Below are positions 43,217 to 51,218 of a DNA stretch of 64,000 nt, piece by piece (the stretch's first letter is position 1; each line of letters opens with the position of its first letter). Origin of the DNA: Poriferisodalis sp965208925. Lineage in GTDB: Bacteria > Actinomycetota > Acidimicrobiia > Acidimicrobiales > Poriferisodalaceae. The notes below the pieces were generated by a model, which did no database searches, was not told the DNA's origin, and saw only the letters and a list, made by a program, of their open reading frames with translations. The position numbers and the translations under genes are program-made. The stretch lies in the NCBI RefSeq assembly GCF_965208925.1, contig NZ_OZ242364.1:1116001-1180000 (forward strand), in the 5' to 3' direction.

Positions 43217-44182
43217 TCAGGCGGCGGGCTGATCAGCGAGCAGATCGCGGGTCGATTGAGCGACGATGTCGGCCACTTCCCGGTTTCGTTCAAGCAGTGC
43301 GTCGATGCGCTCGAACCTGCACAGCACGGCAGGCATGGCACTCTCGCGCAGCATCGGGAGCCCCATGCCGTTCGTTGCAATGGGGCCGAATATTGGTTCC
43401 AATCCATCCGCGATGTCGGTGGCAAGTTTCTGACCGGCGCGGCTCACGAAGTGGCGACCCTGGAAATAGCTGACTGAGGGCGCGGCCGGCTTGACCTCGA
43501 AGCCGATGTAGACGGCGGCACCGAATCGGTTGACCTGTGCGGCTTGTGTTGACCAATCAGGATGGTGAACGGTCAGCACTTCGGCTCCGTTGCGCCCGAT
43601 CTCGCGTCGCACTGACGCCGTGACGGGTTCGAGGCCGCCGGCTTCGCCCACGGCGATGCGCCGTCCGATCAGCTGGCCGCCGGCGGACTCCAAGCGCTGC
43701 CGTTCAGTGATGTGGGCGACGACCGATGCGTCGCCGAGTGGCCTCACCAGCTGCTGCAGCGTCTGCAGTGTTCGGCCACCGCAGACGCCGTCACCGCCCA
43801 AGCTCATATTCGTCTGGAAATCGGCGAGTGCTGCAGCGGTCAGTGGGCCCCAGATCCCATCGATACGTCCGACAGAAAAACCCAGCGTGCTGAGCATTCG
43901 TTGTACCTCGGCAACGTCATCGCCCCGCAGGTGCGGAGTGCGCAGGTACAGAAAACGGTCTCCCAGCCGCTGGCCCGCCTCGATCAGCAGTCCCCAGGTT
44001 TCAGGGCCGCAGATGCCGTCGACATCGATAGACCGCTGTGCTTGGAATGCCTTGACAGACTCAGCCGTCACCGAGTCGAAGATGCCGGTGACCGGGCCGT
44101 GCCAGTGACCAGTCGCGGTCAGCCGATGCTGGAGGTCTCGAACGTGCGGACCTGCCGCGCCGACGCCGAATGGTCGGATCAG
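43217..44182 (-). CDS. cwlM: CwlM-like protein: two peptidoglycan-binding domains and degenerate amidase
   Basis: About 321 residues. Two PG_binding_1 repeats (VRDLQHRLTATGHW, then VAEVQRMLSTLGFSVG) precede an Amidase_3-like domain. The DPGHGG zinc site is replaced by IAVGEAGG, so amidase activity is unlikely. Mycobacterial CwlM, in the same position next to trxA, is a non-enzymatic regulator of MurA. The start is problematic: the only early option is CTG 44182, overlapping the trxA stop as CTGA; the next normal start cuts the first repeat. Confidence 0.85.
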   Translation of the reverse strand: MIRPFGVGAAGPHVRDLQHRLTATGHWHGPVTGIFDSVTAESVKAFQAQRSIDVDGICGPETWGLLIEAGQRLGDRFLYLRTPHLRGDDVAEVQRMLSTLGFSVGRIDGIWGPLTAAALADFQTNMSLGGDGVCGGRTLQTLQQLVRPLGDASVVAHITERQRLESAGGQLIGRRIAVGEAGGLEPVTASVRREIGRNGAEVLTVHHPDWSTQAAQVNRFGAAVYIGFEVKPAAPSVSYFQGRHFVSRAGQKLATDIADGLEPIFGPIATNGMGLPMLRESAMPAVLCRFERIDALLERNREVADIVAQSTRDLLADQPAA

Positions 44183-44502
44183 AGGAACTCGCCGATCTCG
44201 GCCAGCAGGGCGCTCTTCGGCTTGGCGCCGACGAGCCGCTTGGCCGGTTCGCCGTCCCGGAACATGATGAGCGTCGGAATGCTCATCACCTGGTAGCGCA
44301 TGGCCAAGTCGGGACTCTCGTCGACGTTGACCTTGGCGATGCGGATGTTGTCGTGCTCCGAGGCGATCTCCTCGAGAATGGGGGCAATCATCTTGCACGG
44401 CCCGCACCACTCGGCCCAGAAATCCACCAGCACGGGGCTGTCAGCACTTCCGACGGTCTCGTCGAATGTGCTGTCGTCCAAGGTGGAAATACCTTCGGCC
44501 AT
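44179..44502 (-). CDS. trxA: thioredoxin
   Basis: A 107-residue thioredoxin with the active site FWAEWCGPCKMIAP and the cis-Pro region MSIPTLIMFRDG. It accepts electrons from TrxB. Start ATG 44502. A 48-bp repeated sequence separates it from trxB. Confidence 0.97.
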   Translation of the reverse strand: MAEGISTLDDSTFDETVGSADSPVLVDFWAEWCGPCKMIAPILEEIASEHDNIRIAKVNVDESPDLAMRYQVMSIPTLIMFRDGEPAKRLVGAKPKSALLAEIGEFL

Positions 44503-44574
44503 CGCTGGCTCCTCATCTCGTGTTTGCCGCGAGGTTATCGCTGCGGTCTCGTCTGACGGCGGTGGACGCCGGTT

Positions 44575-44622
44575 GCTTCCCGCTCTTGTTCGCTGCGCTC
44601 ACGGGCCGCTCGGGCCACGGCT
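44575..44622. repeat. 48-bp direct repeat, copy 1 (trxB-trxA spacer)
   Basis: Identical over 48 bp to 46004-46051, same orientation, both in short intergenic gaps of the same operon. Contains GGCC-rich near-palindromic sequence (CGGGCCGCTCGGGCC). Confidence 0.9.
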
Positions 44623-44634
44623 TCGCCTCGGGTC

Positions 44635-45621
44635 TCAGTGACCTTGGGCTTCGAGCCATCGCTCGGCGTCGATGGCGGCTTGGCAGCCCGAGCCGGCCGC
44701 TGTGACTGCTTGGCGGTAGTAATCGTCTTGTACATCGCCGCACGCGAAGACGCCTTCGATGTTCGTGCGCGCGCTGCCGGCCTCGGTCACGAGATAGCCG
44801 TTGGGCTTGCGGTCGAGCCAATTCGCGAACAGTTCGGTGTTCGGTCGATGCCCGATCGCGATGAACAGGCCTGAGATGTCGAGCGGTGAACGCTGCCTGG
44901 TCTGAGTGTCCTCGAGCATGACGCCCTCGAGGCGCTCGTCACCCAGGATCTCCACCACCTGCCGGTTCCACAAGAACTCGATCCGCTCGTTGGCGAAGGC
45001 CCGATCCTGCATGATCTTCGAAGCGCGCAACTCGTGGCGTCGATGCACGACGTACACCTTTGCTGCGAATCGTGTCAGGAAGGTGGCCTCTTCGAGTGCG
45101 CTGTCGCCGCCGCCCACCACCGCGATCTCCTGACCCCGGAAGAAGAAGCCGTCACAGGTGGCGCAAGTGGACACGCCGTGACCGATGAGACGCTCCTCGT
45201 TGGGCAGCTCGAGCAGCAGGCTCTGCGCTCCGGTGGACACGATCACCGTGCGTCCGCGATAACACGTATCGCCAACCCATATTGAGAACGGTTGTTCGCC
45301 AAAATCGACCTTAGTGGCTTTAGCGGTGAGAAATTCTGCACCGAAGCGTTCTGCCTGAGCCCGGAAGCTGGCCATCAGGTCAGGTCCGAGAACGCCATCG
45401 GGGAATCCGGGATAGTTCTCGACATCGGTGGTCAGCATGAGCTGTCCGCCCGGCTGGTCACTGGTGGAAGATGGCTCGCCCTCGATCACGAGCGGCCGCA
45501 AGTTTGCCCGCGCGGTGTAGATGGCAGCAGTAAGGCCGGCCGGACCGCTCCCGACGATAATGACGTCGCGTGGAGCGGCGTCTGGGGGCCCGGCGTCGCG
45601 AGAGCCAGCGCTGCTGCTCAC
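44635..45621 (-). CDS. trxB: thioredoxin-disulfide reductase
   Basis: A 328-residue flavoprotein. FAD motif IIVGSGPAGLTAAIYTARA, redox cysteines in STCATCDGFFF, NADPH motif VVGGGDSALEEATFLT, and C-terminal FACGDVQDDYYRQAVTAAGSG. Start GTG 45621 has GAGGG upstream and overlaps the stop of the preceding small membrane protein gene (GTGA). Confidence 0.97.
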   Translation of the reverse strand: MSSSAGSRDAGPPDAAPRDVIIVGSGPAGLTAAIYTARANLRPLVIEGEPSSTSDQPGGQLMLTTDVENYPGFPDGVLGPDLMASFRAQAERFGAEFLTAKATKVDFGEQPFSIWVGDTCYRGRTVIVSTGAQSLLLELPNEERLIGHGVSTCATCDGFFFRGQEIAVVGGGDSALEEATFLTRFAAKVYVVHRRHELRASKIMQDRAFANERIEFLWNRQVVEILGDERLEGVMLEDTQTRQRSPLDISGLFIAIGHRPNTELFANWLDRKPNGYLVTEAGSARTNIEGVFACGDVQDDYYRQAVTAAGSGCQAAIDAERWLEAQGH

Positions 45622-45947
45622 GTTTCCCTCGCCGTGCGCGGTCGCCGCCTGGACCAGGCCCATGCTCCGGCACCGCCGAATACGCCGCCGGCGATCAGGT
45701 GCGCGGACCACACGTCGCCCGGCACTGCGATGTCGAGTGCCCTGATCGCCGCAATTGCCAGCAGCGCCACGACTCCGACCGCTGCGGTGATGATCACCAG
45801 GCCGTACACCAGTGCTCGCGCGGCCGTGATCAGCGGTCCGCTCGTCCGGGCCCGCACGGCGTCGACGGCATCGGCGAACCGAGCGACGGCTGCGTCGATG
45901 CTGTCGTCGGGCGTCTCGCCGGAGCCCTTCGAGCGCTTCGAGATCAT
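45618..45947 (-). CDS. small membrane protein of unknown function
   Basis: A 109-residue protein with a charged N-terminus (MISKRSKGSGETPDDS), a coiled amphipathic segment (AVARFADAVDAVRART) and two hydrophobic helices (ALVYGLVIITAAVGVVALLA and a shorter one near AHLIAGGVFGGAGAWAW). Overlaps the trxB start by four bases, so it is coupled to it. No family recognised. Confidence 0.75.
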   Translation of the reverse strand: MISKRSKGSGETPDDSIDAAVARFADAVDAVRARTSGPLITAARALVYGLVIITAAVGVVALLAIAAIRALDIAVPGDVWSAHLIAGGVFGGAGAWAWSRRRPRTARET

Positions 45948-46003
45948 CGGCGGAAGCCTAGAGCGAGCGCCGATGGGTCCGCCTTCCCGTTGTCGCACCT
46001 GTC

Positions 46004-46051
46004 GCTTCCCGCTCTTGTTCGCTGCGCTCACGGGCCGCTCGGGCCACGGCT
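46004..46051. repeat. 48-bp direct repeat, copy 2
   Basis: Perfect second copy of 44575-44622, in the 134-bp gap between the pseudokinase stop and the small membrane protein start. Confidence 0.9.
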
Positions 46052-46081
46052 CGGCCTCTTGGAAGCATCTTGGCTTCACCT

Positions 46082-47587
46082 CTAGGGCGTGACGGCGTCG
46101 GTGCTGGGCGGTGCTTCGGCCCCGCTGATCGTGGTGGCGACCTCGATGCGGGAAACCGTGACCCGATGCCCGCCGTTGGGCAGCTCGTCGCCGAGATCGG
46201 TGATCCATACGAGCAGAGCAGCGGCCTCGGCAGCGGGCACCTCCAGCGTTGTGGAACCGGTGATGTCCTGCGCTGTCGCAACTGGGTTTCCCCAATCGAT
46301 CAGCGTGCGATTGCGCTCGCTTGATGCATACAGTTCGAAGGACCACCCGACAGTGGGGGAATCGATCACCAAGCGCTCGACCGAGTGCGGCTCGTCGCCG
46401 TACAGCACGACGATCAGCCCGACACCGTCCTTGAGCCCGCCGAAGTCCCGGGTGTTGTAGCGAGCGGTACTCCAGCCGGTACTCGGATCGCCGTCATTGA
46501 TGAAGATGAGGCGTTCAGGATGCTCGATCCGGTCGTCGCCGGCCGGGTCGAAATCGGTGATCGACTCCAGCAGGATCGGTACGCGACGAACTTGGGTTGT
46601 CGTCGGTGCCGGCGGGGCTGTCGGCACCGTCTGCGGCGCGGCAGTCACCGCGGTTGCGGTCGCCGTTGCCGACGGCACCACCGTGACGACGGGCTGGGTA
46701 CCAGCGGCTGGGACCGTAGTCACCGGGGGCGGCGGCGATTCCGTGGCCGGTTCGGACGGCTGCCCGGTGACCAACGCGACGCCGACGAGCGTGGCGGCTG
46801 CTGCCACCAGAATGCCGACCGGTGCAAGCCAGTGCCGTTCTGCCTGCCATACCGACCTGCGATCAGTGCCGGCACCGTCGGTTGCCGGCAGCTCGTCGAC
46901 GACTGACCGCAGTGCGAGCAGCATCGACGGAACATCGGGCCACGGATCCGATGCACTGATGGCCCTTGCCAGAACCGGGGCTACGACATCAGGCACAGCT
47001 GGGTCGAGTTCCCAGGTGCCGTCGGGTCGCCGCTGTGGCGCCGCCCCGACGATGAGCCGGTGCGCGAGCACAGCGATCGATGCCAGATCAGCGCGCCGTG
47101 TGGCGGGAATGGTGACGGCATCGTCGGTGGGCGGGCCGTTGAGAATGACCCAGCCCACCTCAGCGCGCCACCCGATGTACTCGGCGTCGACGCCGCCGTG
47201 GGCGAAGCCCGCGCTGTGCAGGACAGCCAGCGCCTCGGTCACCGCGATGACGATGCGGATCGCCTCGGTCGCGGCGAAGCGCCTGGTGTCTCCGTTGGGT
47301 GCCGCGAGCTCGTCAGTGAGCATTCTCGTGGGCAGCTGCTCGGTGACGATCGCAAAATGGTCCGCATCGTCATAGGTGTCGAGGATGTGCAGCAGACCGT
47401 GGTGCTCCACCCGAGCCAATGCCTTGGCCTGCAGGCGCAGGCGGTGACCTATCTCACTGTCGGCAGTTGCGCGGCGGATCGTGACCGGTCGATTGAGCGT
47501 GCGATCCAAGCCGGACCACGTCTCGACCGCGCCCGGCTGCAGCAGTTCGTGCCGCTCGTACCGTTCGTTCGAGCCGGTGTCGGTCAC
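46082..47587 (-). CDS. MviN-associated-type pseudokinase with TM segment and discoidin-like domain
   Basis: A 501-residue membrane protein. Residues 1-250 have a protein kinase fold without catalytic residues: the Gly loop is LLQPGAVETW, the HRD motif is AHGG and the DFG motif is NGP. A single helix (APVGILVAAAATLVGVALVTG) and a Pro/Thr-rich linker follow. A C-terminal beta domain (IFINDGDPSTGWSTARY, then SVERLVIDSPTVGWSFELYASS) resembles F5/8 type C. In M. tuberculosis the pseudokinase and a similar outer domain are fused to MurJ/MviN (Rv3910); here they are a separate gene. Its ATG overlaps the degV stop. It is probably a regulator of lipid II flipping via a forkhead-type partner. Confidence 0.82.
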   Translation of the reverse strand: MTDTGSNERYERHELLQPGAVETWSGLDRTLNRPVTIRRATADSEIGHRLRLQAKALARVEHHGLLHILDTYDDADHFAIVTEQLPTRMLTDELAAPNGDTRRFAATEAIRIVIAVTEALAVLHSAGFAHGGVDAEYIGWRAEVGWVILNGPPTDDAVTIPATRRADLASIAVLAHRLIVGAAPQRRPDGTWELDPAVPDVVAPVLARAISASDPWPDVPSMLLALRSVVDELPATDGAGTDRRSVWQAERHWLAPVGILVAAAATLVGVALVTGQPSEPATESPPPPVTTVPAAGTQPVVTVVPSATATATAVTAAPQTVPTAPPAPTTTQVRRVPILLESITDFDPAGDDRIEHPERLIFINDGDPSTGWSTARYNTRDFGGLKDGVGLIVVLYGDEPHSVERLVIDSPTVGWSFELYASSERNRTLIDWGNPVATAQDITGSTTLEVPAAEAAALLVWITDLGDELPNGGHRVTVSRIEVATTISGAEAPPSTDAVTP

Positions 47588-48435
47588 TCCTTCGTAACGA
47601 AGACCACGCCGATGGTGCCGACGCCTGCGTGTGCTCCGACGACGGGACCGATCAGCATCACCCTGGGCTCCGTGTCGGTGAGCGGTGCGATCCGTGCCAC
47701 GAAGTCGTCGACGTCGTCACAGTCGGCGTGCATCACCGCGATCTGGGAGATGTTCGGGCCTTCTGCGTCCACCAGGTCGACCAGGTGCGCGAGTGCGCGA
47801 GTGCGCGTTCGCTGCTTGCCCGCCGGCTCGACACGGCCGTCGGTGACCGTGATCAAGGGCTTGATCGACAGCACCGAGCCCAACAGCGATTGCGCAGCGC
47901 CGATGCGGCCGCCCTTGCGCAGATTCTCCAATGTGTCGAGAGCGGCGTGAACGCGGACTCGCTGCGCTGTCTCCCGTACGGCATCGGCAATCTGCGACCC
48001 ATCGGCACCTGTGGCGGCGAGTTCGGCGGCAGCGATGACCAGCAGCCCGAGCCCGGCACTGACCGTTCGACTGTCCACCACATGGCAGGTGAGCCCGCTC
48101 GGGAGCTCCGATGCCGCCTGTTGAGCGGCTTCGATCGTTGCAGAGAGATCCCCGCTCAGCGTGATCACGACGACCTCGGCCGCGCCGGCGTCTGCGGCGC
48201 GCTGGTATGCCTGCGCAAAGGTGCCGGGGGAGGGAGCGGCGGTGGACGGGAGCTCCTCGCTGGCACGGCAGCGCTTCCAGAAGTCGGCCGTGCTGAGCTC
48301 TTCGCGATCGGTGAACGACTGCATGCCGAACCTGATCTCCAACGGAACCACCGTGATGCCAAGGCCTGCAGCGACCTCTTCGCTGAGGTCGCAGGAACTG
48401 TCGGTGATGATGTGCACTGGGCCTTGCGCTGTCAT
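47584..48435 (-). CDS. DegV family fatty acid-binding protein
   Basis: A 283-residue protein with TDSSCDLSEEVAAGLGITVVPL, SGDLSATIEAA and TLENLRKGGRIGAAQSLLGSVLSIKP, the DegV (FakB-like) pattern. These bind a fatty acid, in Firmicutes for phosphorylation by FakA. Overlaps by four bases both murJ upstream and the pseudokinase downstream, so it is translationally coupled in a three-gene unit. Confidence 0.93.
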   Translation of the reverse strand: MTAQGPVHIITDSSCDLSEEVAAGLGITVVPLEIRFGMQSFTDREELSTADFWKRCRASEELPSTAAPSPGTFAQAYQRAADAGAAEVVVITLSGDLSATIEAAQQAASELPSGLTCHVVDSRTVSAGLGLLVIAAAELAATGADGSQIADAVRETAQRVRVHAALDTLENLRKGGRIGAAQSLLGSVLSIKPLITVTDGRVEPAGKQRTRTRALAHLVDLVDAEGPNISQIAVMHADCDDVDDFVARIAPLTDTEPRVMLIGPVVGAHAGVGTIGVVFVTKE

Positions 48436-50201
48436 TGCGGCAGGTCTCCTTCATGGTCGTTCAAAGACTGGTCAGCGTCGGCATCGGCGCCGCGCGCACG
48501 TTGCGCGCGCTCGGGTGTTATGCGGGACAGTTGCGAAGTTAGTGCTCGGGCCGCTGGCAGCCGGAGCGCCAGCCCGCATCCGAGGTGAACTCCCGCCATG
48601 GTCAAGCCGGCAATCGCGACTCGCAGCACGGACGGCACTGGTGCCAGCACGAGCGTGACCCCCAGGCCGACCACGAACGTCACGACTGCCGGCACCAGGT
48701 GACGTGCAATCGCGCCCCCGAACAGTCGCCCCTCTGGCCAATCGGCCTGGGTCGGCATGCCGGCCCTGGCGGGACGGCGTCGCAGCACCGCTCGACGCAG
48801 CAAGCCCAGCTCGACCCAGGCGCCCACCGCCGCACCGAGCGCCAGACCAACCGCGCCCAGGCGGGCCGGCAGCGCCGGATCTGAACGGATCCCCGCATCC
48901 AGCAGCGACCATGTGGACTCCAGCGAGAACAGATCGATGTCGCCGAATCCGGTGAGGGCGCCCTCGATCACGAGCACCCGGTCCAGCGGCAGCATCAGTG
49001 CCGCGCCGACCGCCAGCGAGACAGCCAGCCGGATCGCTGCGACGGTGGCCGCCGTGCGCGTGTCGCGCGCGGCGAACAGGACGTTCTGGCACAGCCTCGA
49101 CGCCGCGAGAGGTACCAGTCCGAGCGAGTAGGCACCGAGCACCAGGGCGATCAGGGTGATGTCGTCGTCTGCGATCGCCGTGCGCAGCCCGGCGAGATTG
49201 AACACCGAATCGGTGAGCGGGCCGCCGGTCGCGAAGTAGATCGCCACCACGCCGGAAATGCCGAAGGCAGTCGCGCACAGTCGTTCAGACGTGCGCTCGG
49301 CAATCGTGGCTGGCTCCCGGATCCGACTCAGTTCGGTCAGCTCGGCGGCGGCGATGCTGGTGCCGATCAGGCTCAGCGGCAGCAGGTAGAGCGTCTGCGC
49401 AGCGGCCATCGCTGCTGCGGCTCCCACGCTGAGCAGTGAGGCGAGCGCGAGATCCAAGAAAGCGGAGATCTGCAGTACCCCGCGACCGGCCACCGCGGGC
49501 CCGAACCGCTTGATGACCCCGGCGGCTTGCGGCTCCCGCCAACCGAAGTTCAGGGAGATCCGCGGGTCGGCTCGCCAGACGCCTCGCAACTGCACGAGCA
49601 CTTGGGCCGCTGCGCCCGCAGTCACGCCCCAGGCCAATGCCGTAGCGCGGTCAGCTCCCGCCACCCCCCATGCGAGCACGCCGACCAGTACGGCGATCTG
49701 TGTCGCGTTCCACACCACTGGCGCCACATAGGAGAGGAAGAAACGCCGGTGGCTGTTGAGCACTCCGAGGCACCAGGCGCTCAGCACTGCCAGCGCCGCG
49801 CCGCACACTGTGATGCGCACGAGCGTGACCGTGAGCTCGAACCGCTCGTCCACAAAGCCCCAGGCGATGAGCCGCACCAAGGGACGTGTGGCAAAAATGC
49901 TGATCAGCGCAGCGGTCGCGGTGACTGCCACCAGGAATGTGGCAATAGCGCCGGCCAATCGTCCGGCTGCGCGCTCGTCGCGCTCGGTCAGCGAGCTGTA
50001 GGCGGGGACGAATGCTCCCGACAGCGCTCCTTCGCCGAGCAGGTTCTGGAGGAAGTTCGGGATGCGCATCGCGGCGGCGAAGGCGTCGCCGATGGTGCCG
50101 ATCCCGAGAACATTGGTGACGAGCGCTGTGCGAGCGAGACCTGACAGGCGTGAGACGCCGATGCCGGCTGCTGCCGCCGCGGCGCCCTGCTGTCGGCGCA
50201 T
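48432..50201 (-). CDS. murJ: lipid II flippase MurJ (MviN family)
   Basis: A 589-residue polytopic membrane protein with about 14 helices, starting MRRQQGAAAAAAGIGVSRLSGLARTALV. MOP-family motifs include LGIGTIGDAFAAAMRIPNFLQNLLGEGALSGAFVPAYS. It flips lipid II for peptidoglycan synthesis. Unlike the Mycobacterium homologue it lacks the fused pseudokinase, which is a separate downstream gene. Confidence 0.95.
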   Translation of the reverse strand: MRRQQGAAAAAAGIGVSRLSGLARTALVTNVLGIGTIGDAFAAAMRIPNFLQNLLGEGALSGAFVPAYSSLTERDERAAGRLAGAIATFLVAVTATAALISIFATRPLVRLIAWGFVDERFELTVTLVRITVCGAALAVLSAWCLGVLNSHRRFFLSYVAPVVWNATQIAVLVGVLAWGVAGADRATALAWGVTAGAAAQVLVQLRGVWRADPRISLNFGWREPQAAGVIKRFGPAVAGRGVLQISAFLDLALASLLSVGAAAAMAAAQTLYLLPLSLIGTSIAAAELTELSRIREPATIAERTSERLCATAFGISGVVAIYFATGGPLTDSVFNLAGLRTAIADDDITLIALVLGAYSLGLVPLAASRLCQNVLFAARDTRTAATVAAIRLAVSLAVGAALMLPLDRVLVIEGALTGFGDIDLFSLESTWSLLDAGIRSDPALPARLGAVGLALGAAVGAWVELGLLRRAVLRRRPARAGMPTQADWPEGRLFGGAIARHLVPAVVTFVVGLGVTLVLAPVPSVLRVAIAGLTMAGVHLGCGLALRLPAARALTSQLSRITPERAQRARGADADADQSLNDHEGDLPQ

Positions 50202-50225
50202 GTGTCGCGCCCGATCGCTGCCCGC

Positions 50226-50708
50226 TCAGCCGGCGAGCCGCAATTCCACTTGTTGACGGGCCTCGTCCTCGGTGACATCCATGCTGATGGACAGTTCCGA
50301 CACGAGAATCTGCCGCGATTTCTCCAGCATCGACTTCTCGCCGGCCGACAGACCCTTGGCGTTCTCGCGCAGTGCGAGGTTCCGGACCACTTCGGCGACT
50401 TGGTAGATGTCGCCGGACTTCAGCTTCTCCTGATGATTCTTGAAGCGCCGGCTCCAGTTGGCCGGCTCGCGGACGTCTTTTTTGGCAAGCAGCTCGAAGA
50501 GATCCTCGACGTCATCGGTGTCGATCGGCGGTCGCATGCCGACTTCGTCGACCATGTCGGTGGGCACCTTGACGGTCAGCTCACCGTGCGCCGTCTTCAG
50601 CACCAGGTACTCGCGGACCTCGCCGAATTCGTCTCGCTCCTCGCGGGCCATGATCTCCGCTGCACCGTGGTGGGGGTAGATCACGCGGTCGCCAAGCTGA
50701 AACTTCAT
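50226..50708 (-). CDS. carD: CarD family transcriptional regulator
   Basis: A 160-residue RNA polymerase-binding regulator. The N-terminal Tudor-like domain FQLGDRVIYPHHGAAEI with REYLVLKTAHGELTVKVP is followed by a helical C-domain containing NWSRRFKNHQEKLKSGDIYQ, LSAGEKSMLEKSRQIL. In mycobacteria CarD stabilises the open promoter complex, including rRNA promoters. Start ATG 50708 follows AGGTGA. murJ starts 24 bp downstream. Confidence 0.95.
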   Translation of the reverse strand: MKFQLGDRVIYPHHGAAEIMAREERDEFGEVREYLVLKTAHGELTVKVPTDMVDEVGMRPPIDTDDVEDLFELLAKKDVREPANWSRRFKNHQEKLKSGDIYQVAEVVRNLALRENAKGLSAGEKSMLEKSRQILVSELSISMDVTEDEARQQVELRLAG

Positions 50709-50782
50709 CGTCACCTGCGGAAGGATGCCAGAAACTCTCACTGCTGCCACCGGCCGCTGCAGCCGCGGCGGCGGGCGCCTGA

Positions 50783-51187
50783 TCAGCCGGCGCCGAGCGG
50801 GTACTTCCGGATGAGGTGATTCCAGCCGCACTCCGGGCACACCTCGAGCTCGTAGGCCATGAAGCTGCCGTTGCGCTGGGCGACACGCTGGAGCTCGGCG
50901 TCCGAAAGCACGCATTTGCCTCCGCTGCCCATGCGTGGGCCGAAGACGTAGCCGACGATGCGCAGGTCGCCGTCGGGGCACAGCGGGCAGCGGCGGCCGA
51001 GTGGCGGGGCGGCGTTGCGAGCGGCGCGCAGCAGATCGGGGTGGGCATCGCACGCTTCGGCACGTGACACCACGCCCGCTTCCACATCCGCGAGCAGGCG
51101 TCGCCGCCTGAGCCGGTAGTCGACCGATCCGGGTACAGCCGGGGCGGGTTCGGGTGCGATGCGAGGCTGGAGCGCCACGCGGCTCAC
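50783..51187 (-). CDS. DUF5318 zinc-ribbon-like protein
   Basis: A 134-residue protein. CPLCPDGDLRIVGYVFGPRMGSGGKCVL and CPECGWNHLIRKYPLGAG carry paired cysteines that probably bind zinc. This is the DUF5318 family, restricted largely to actinobacteria, of unknown function. Start GTG 51187 chosen as the first after pcnA; GTG 51178 is an alternative. Confidence 0.85.
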   Translation of the reverse strand: MSRVALQPRIAPEPAPAVPGSVDYRLRRRRLLADVEAGVVSRAEACDAHPDLLRAARNAAPPLGRRCPLCPDGDLRIVGYVFGPRMGSGGKCVLSDAELQRVAQRNGSFMAYELEVCPECGWNHLIRKYPLGAG

Positions 51188-51218
51188 GCTAGTGCGCGGG
51201 CTCAAATGCCCCCGGCCC

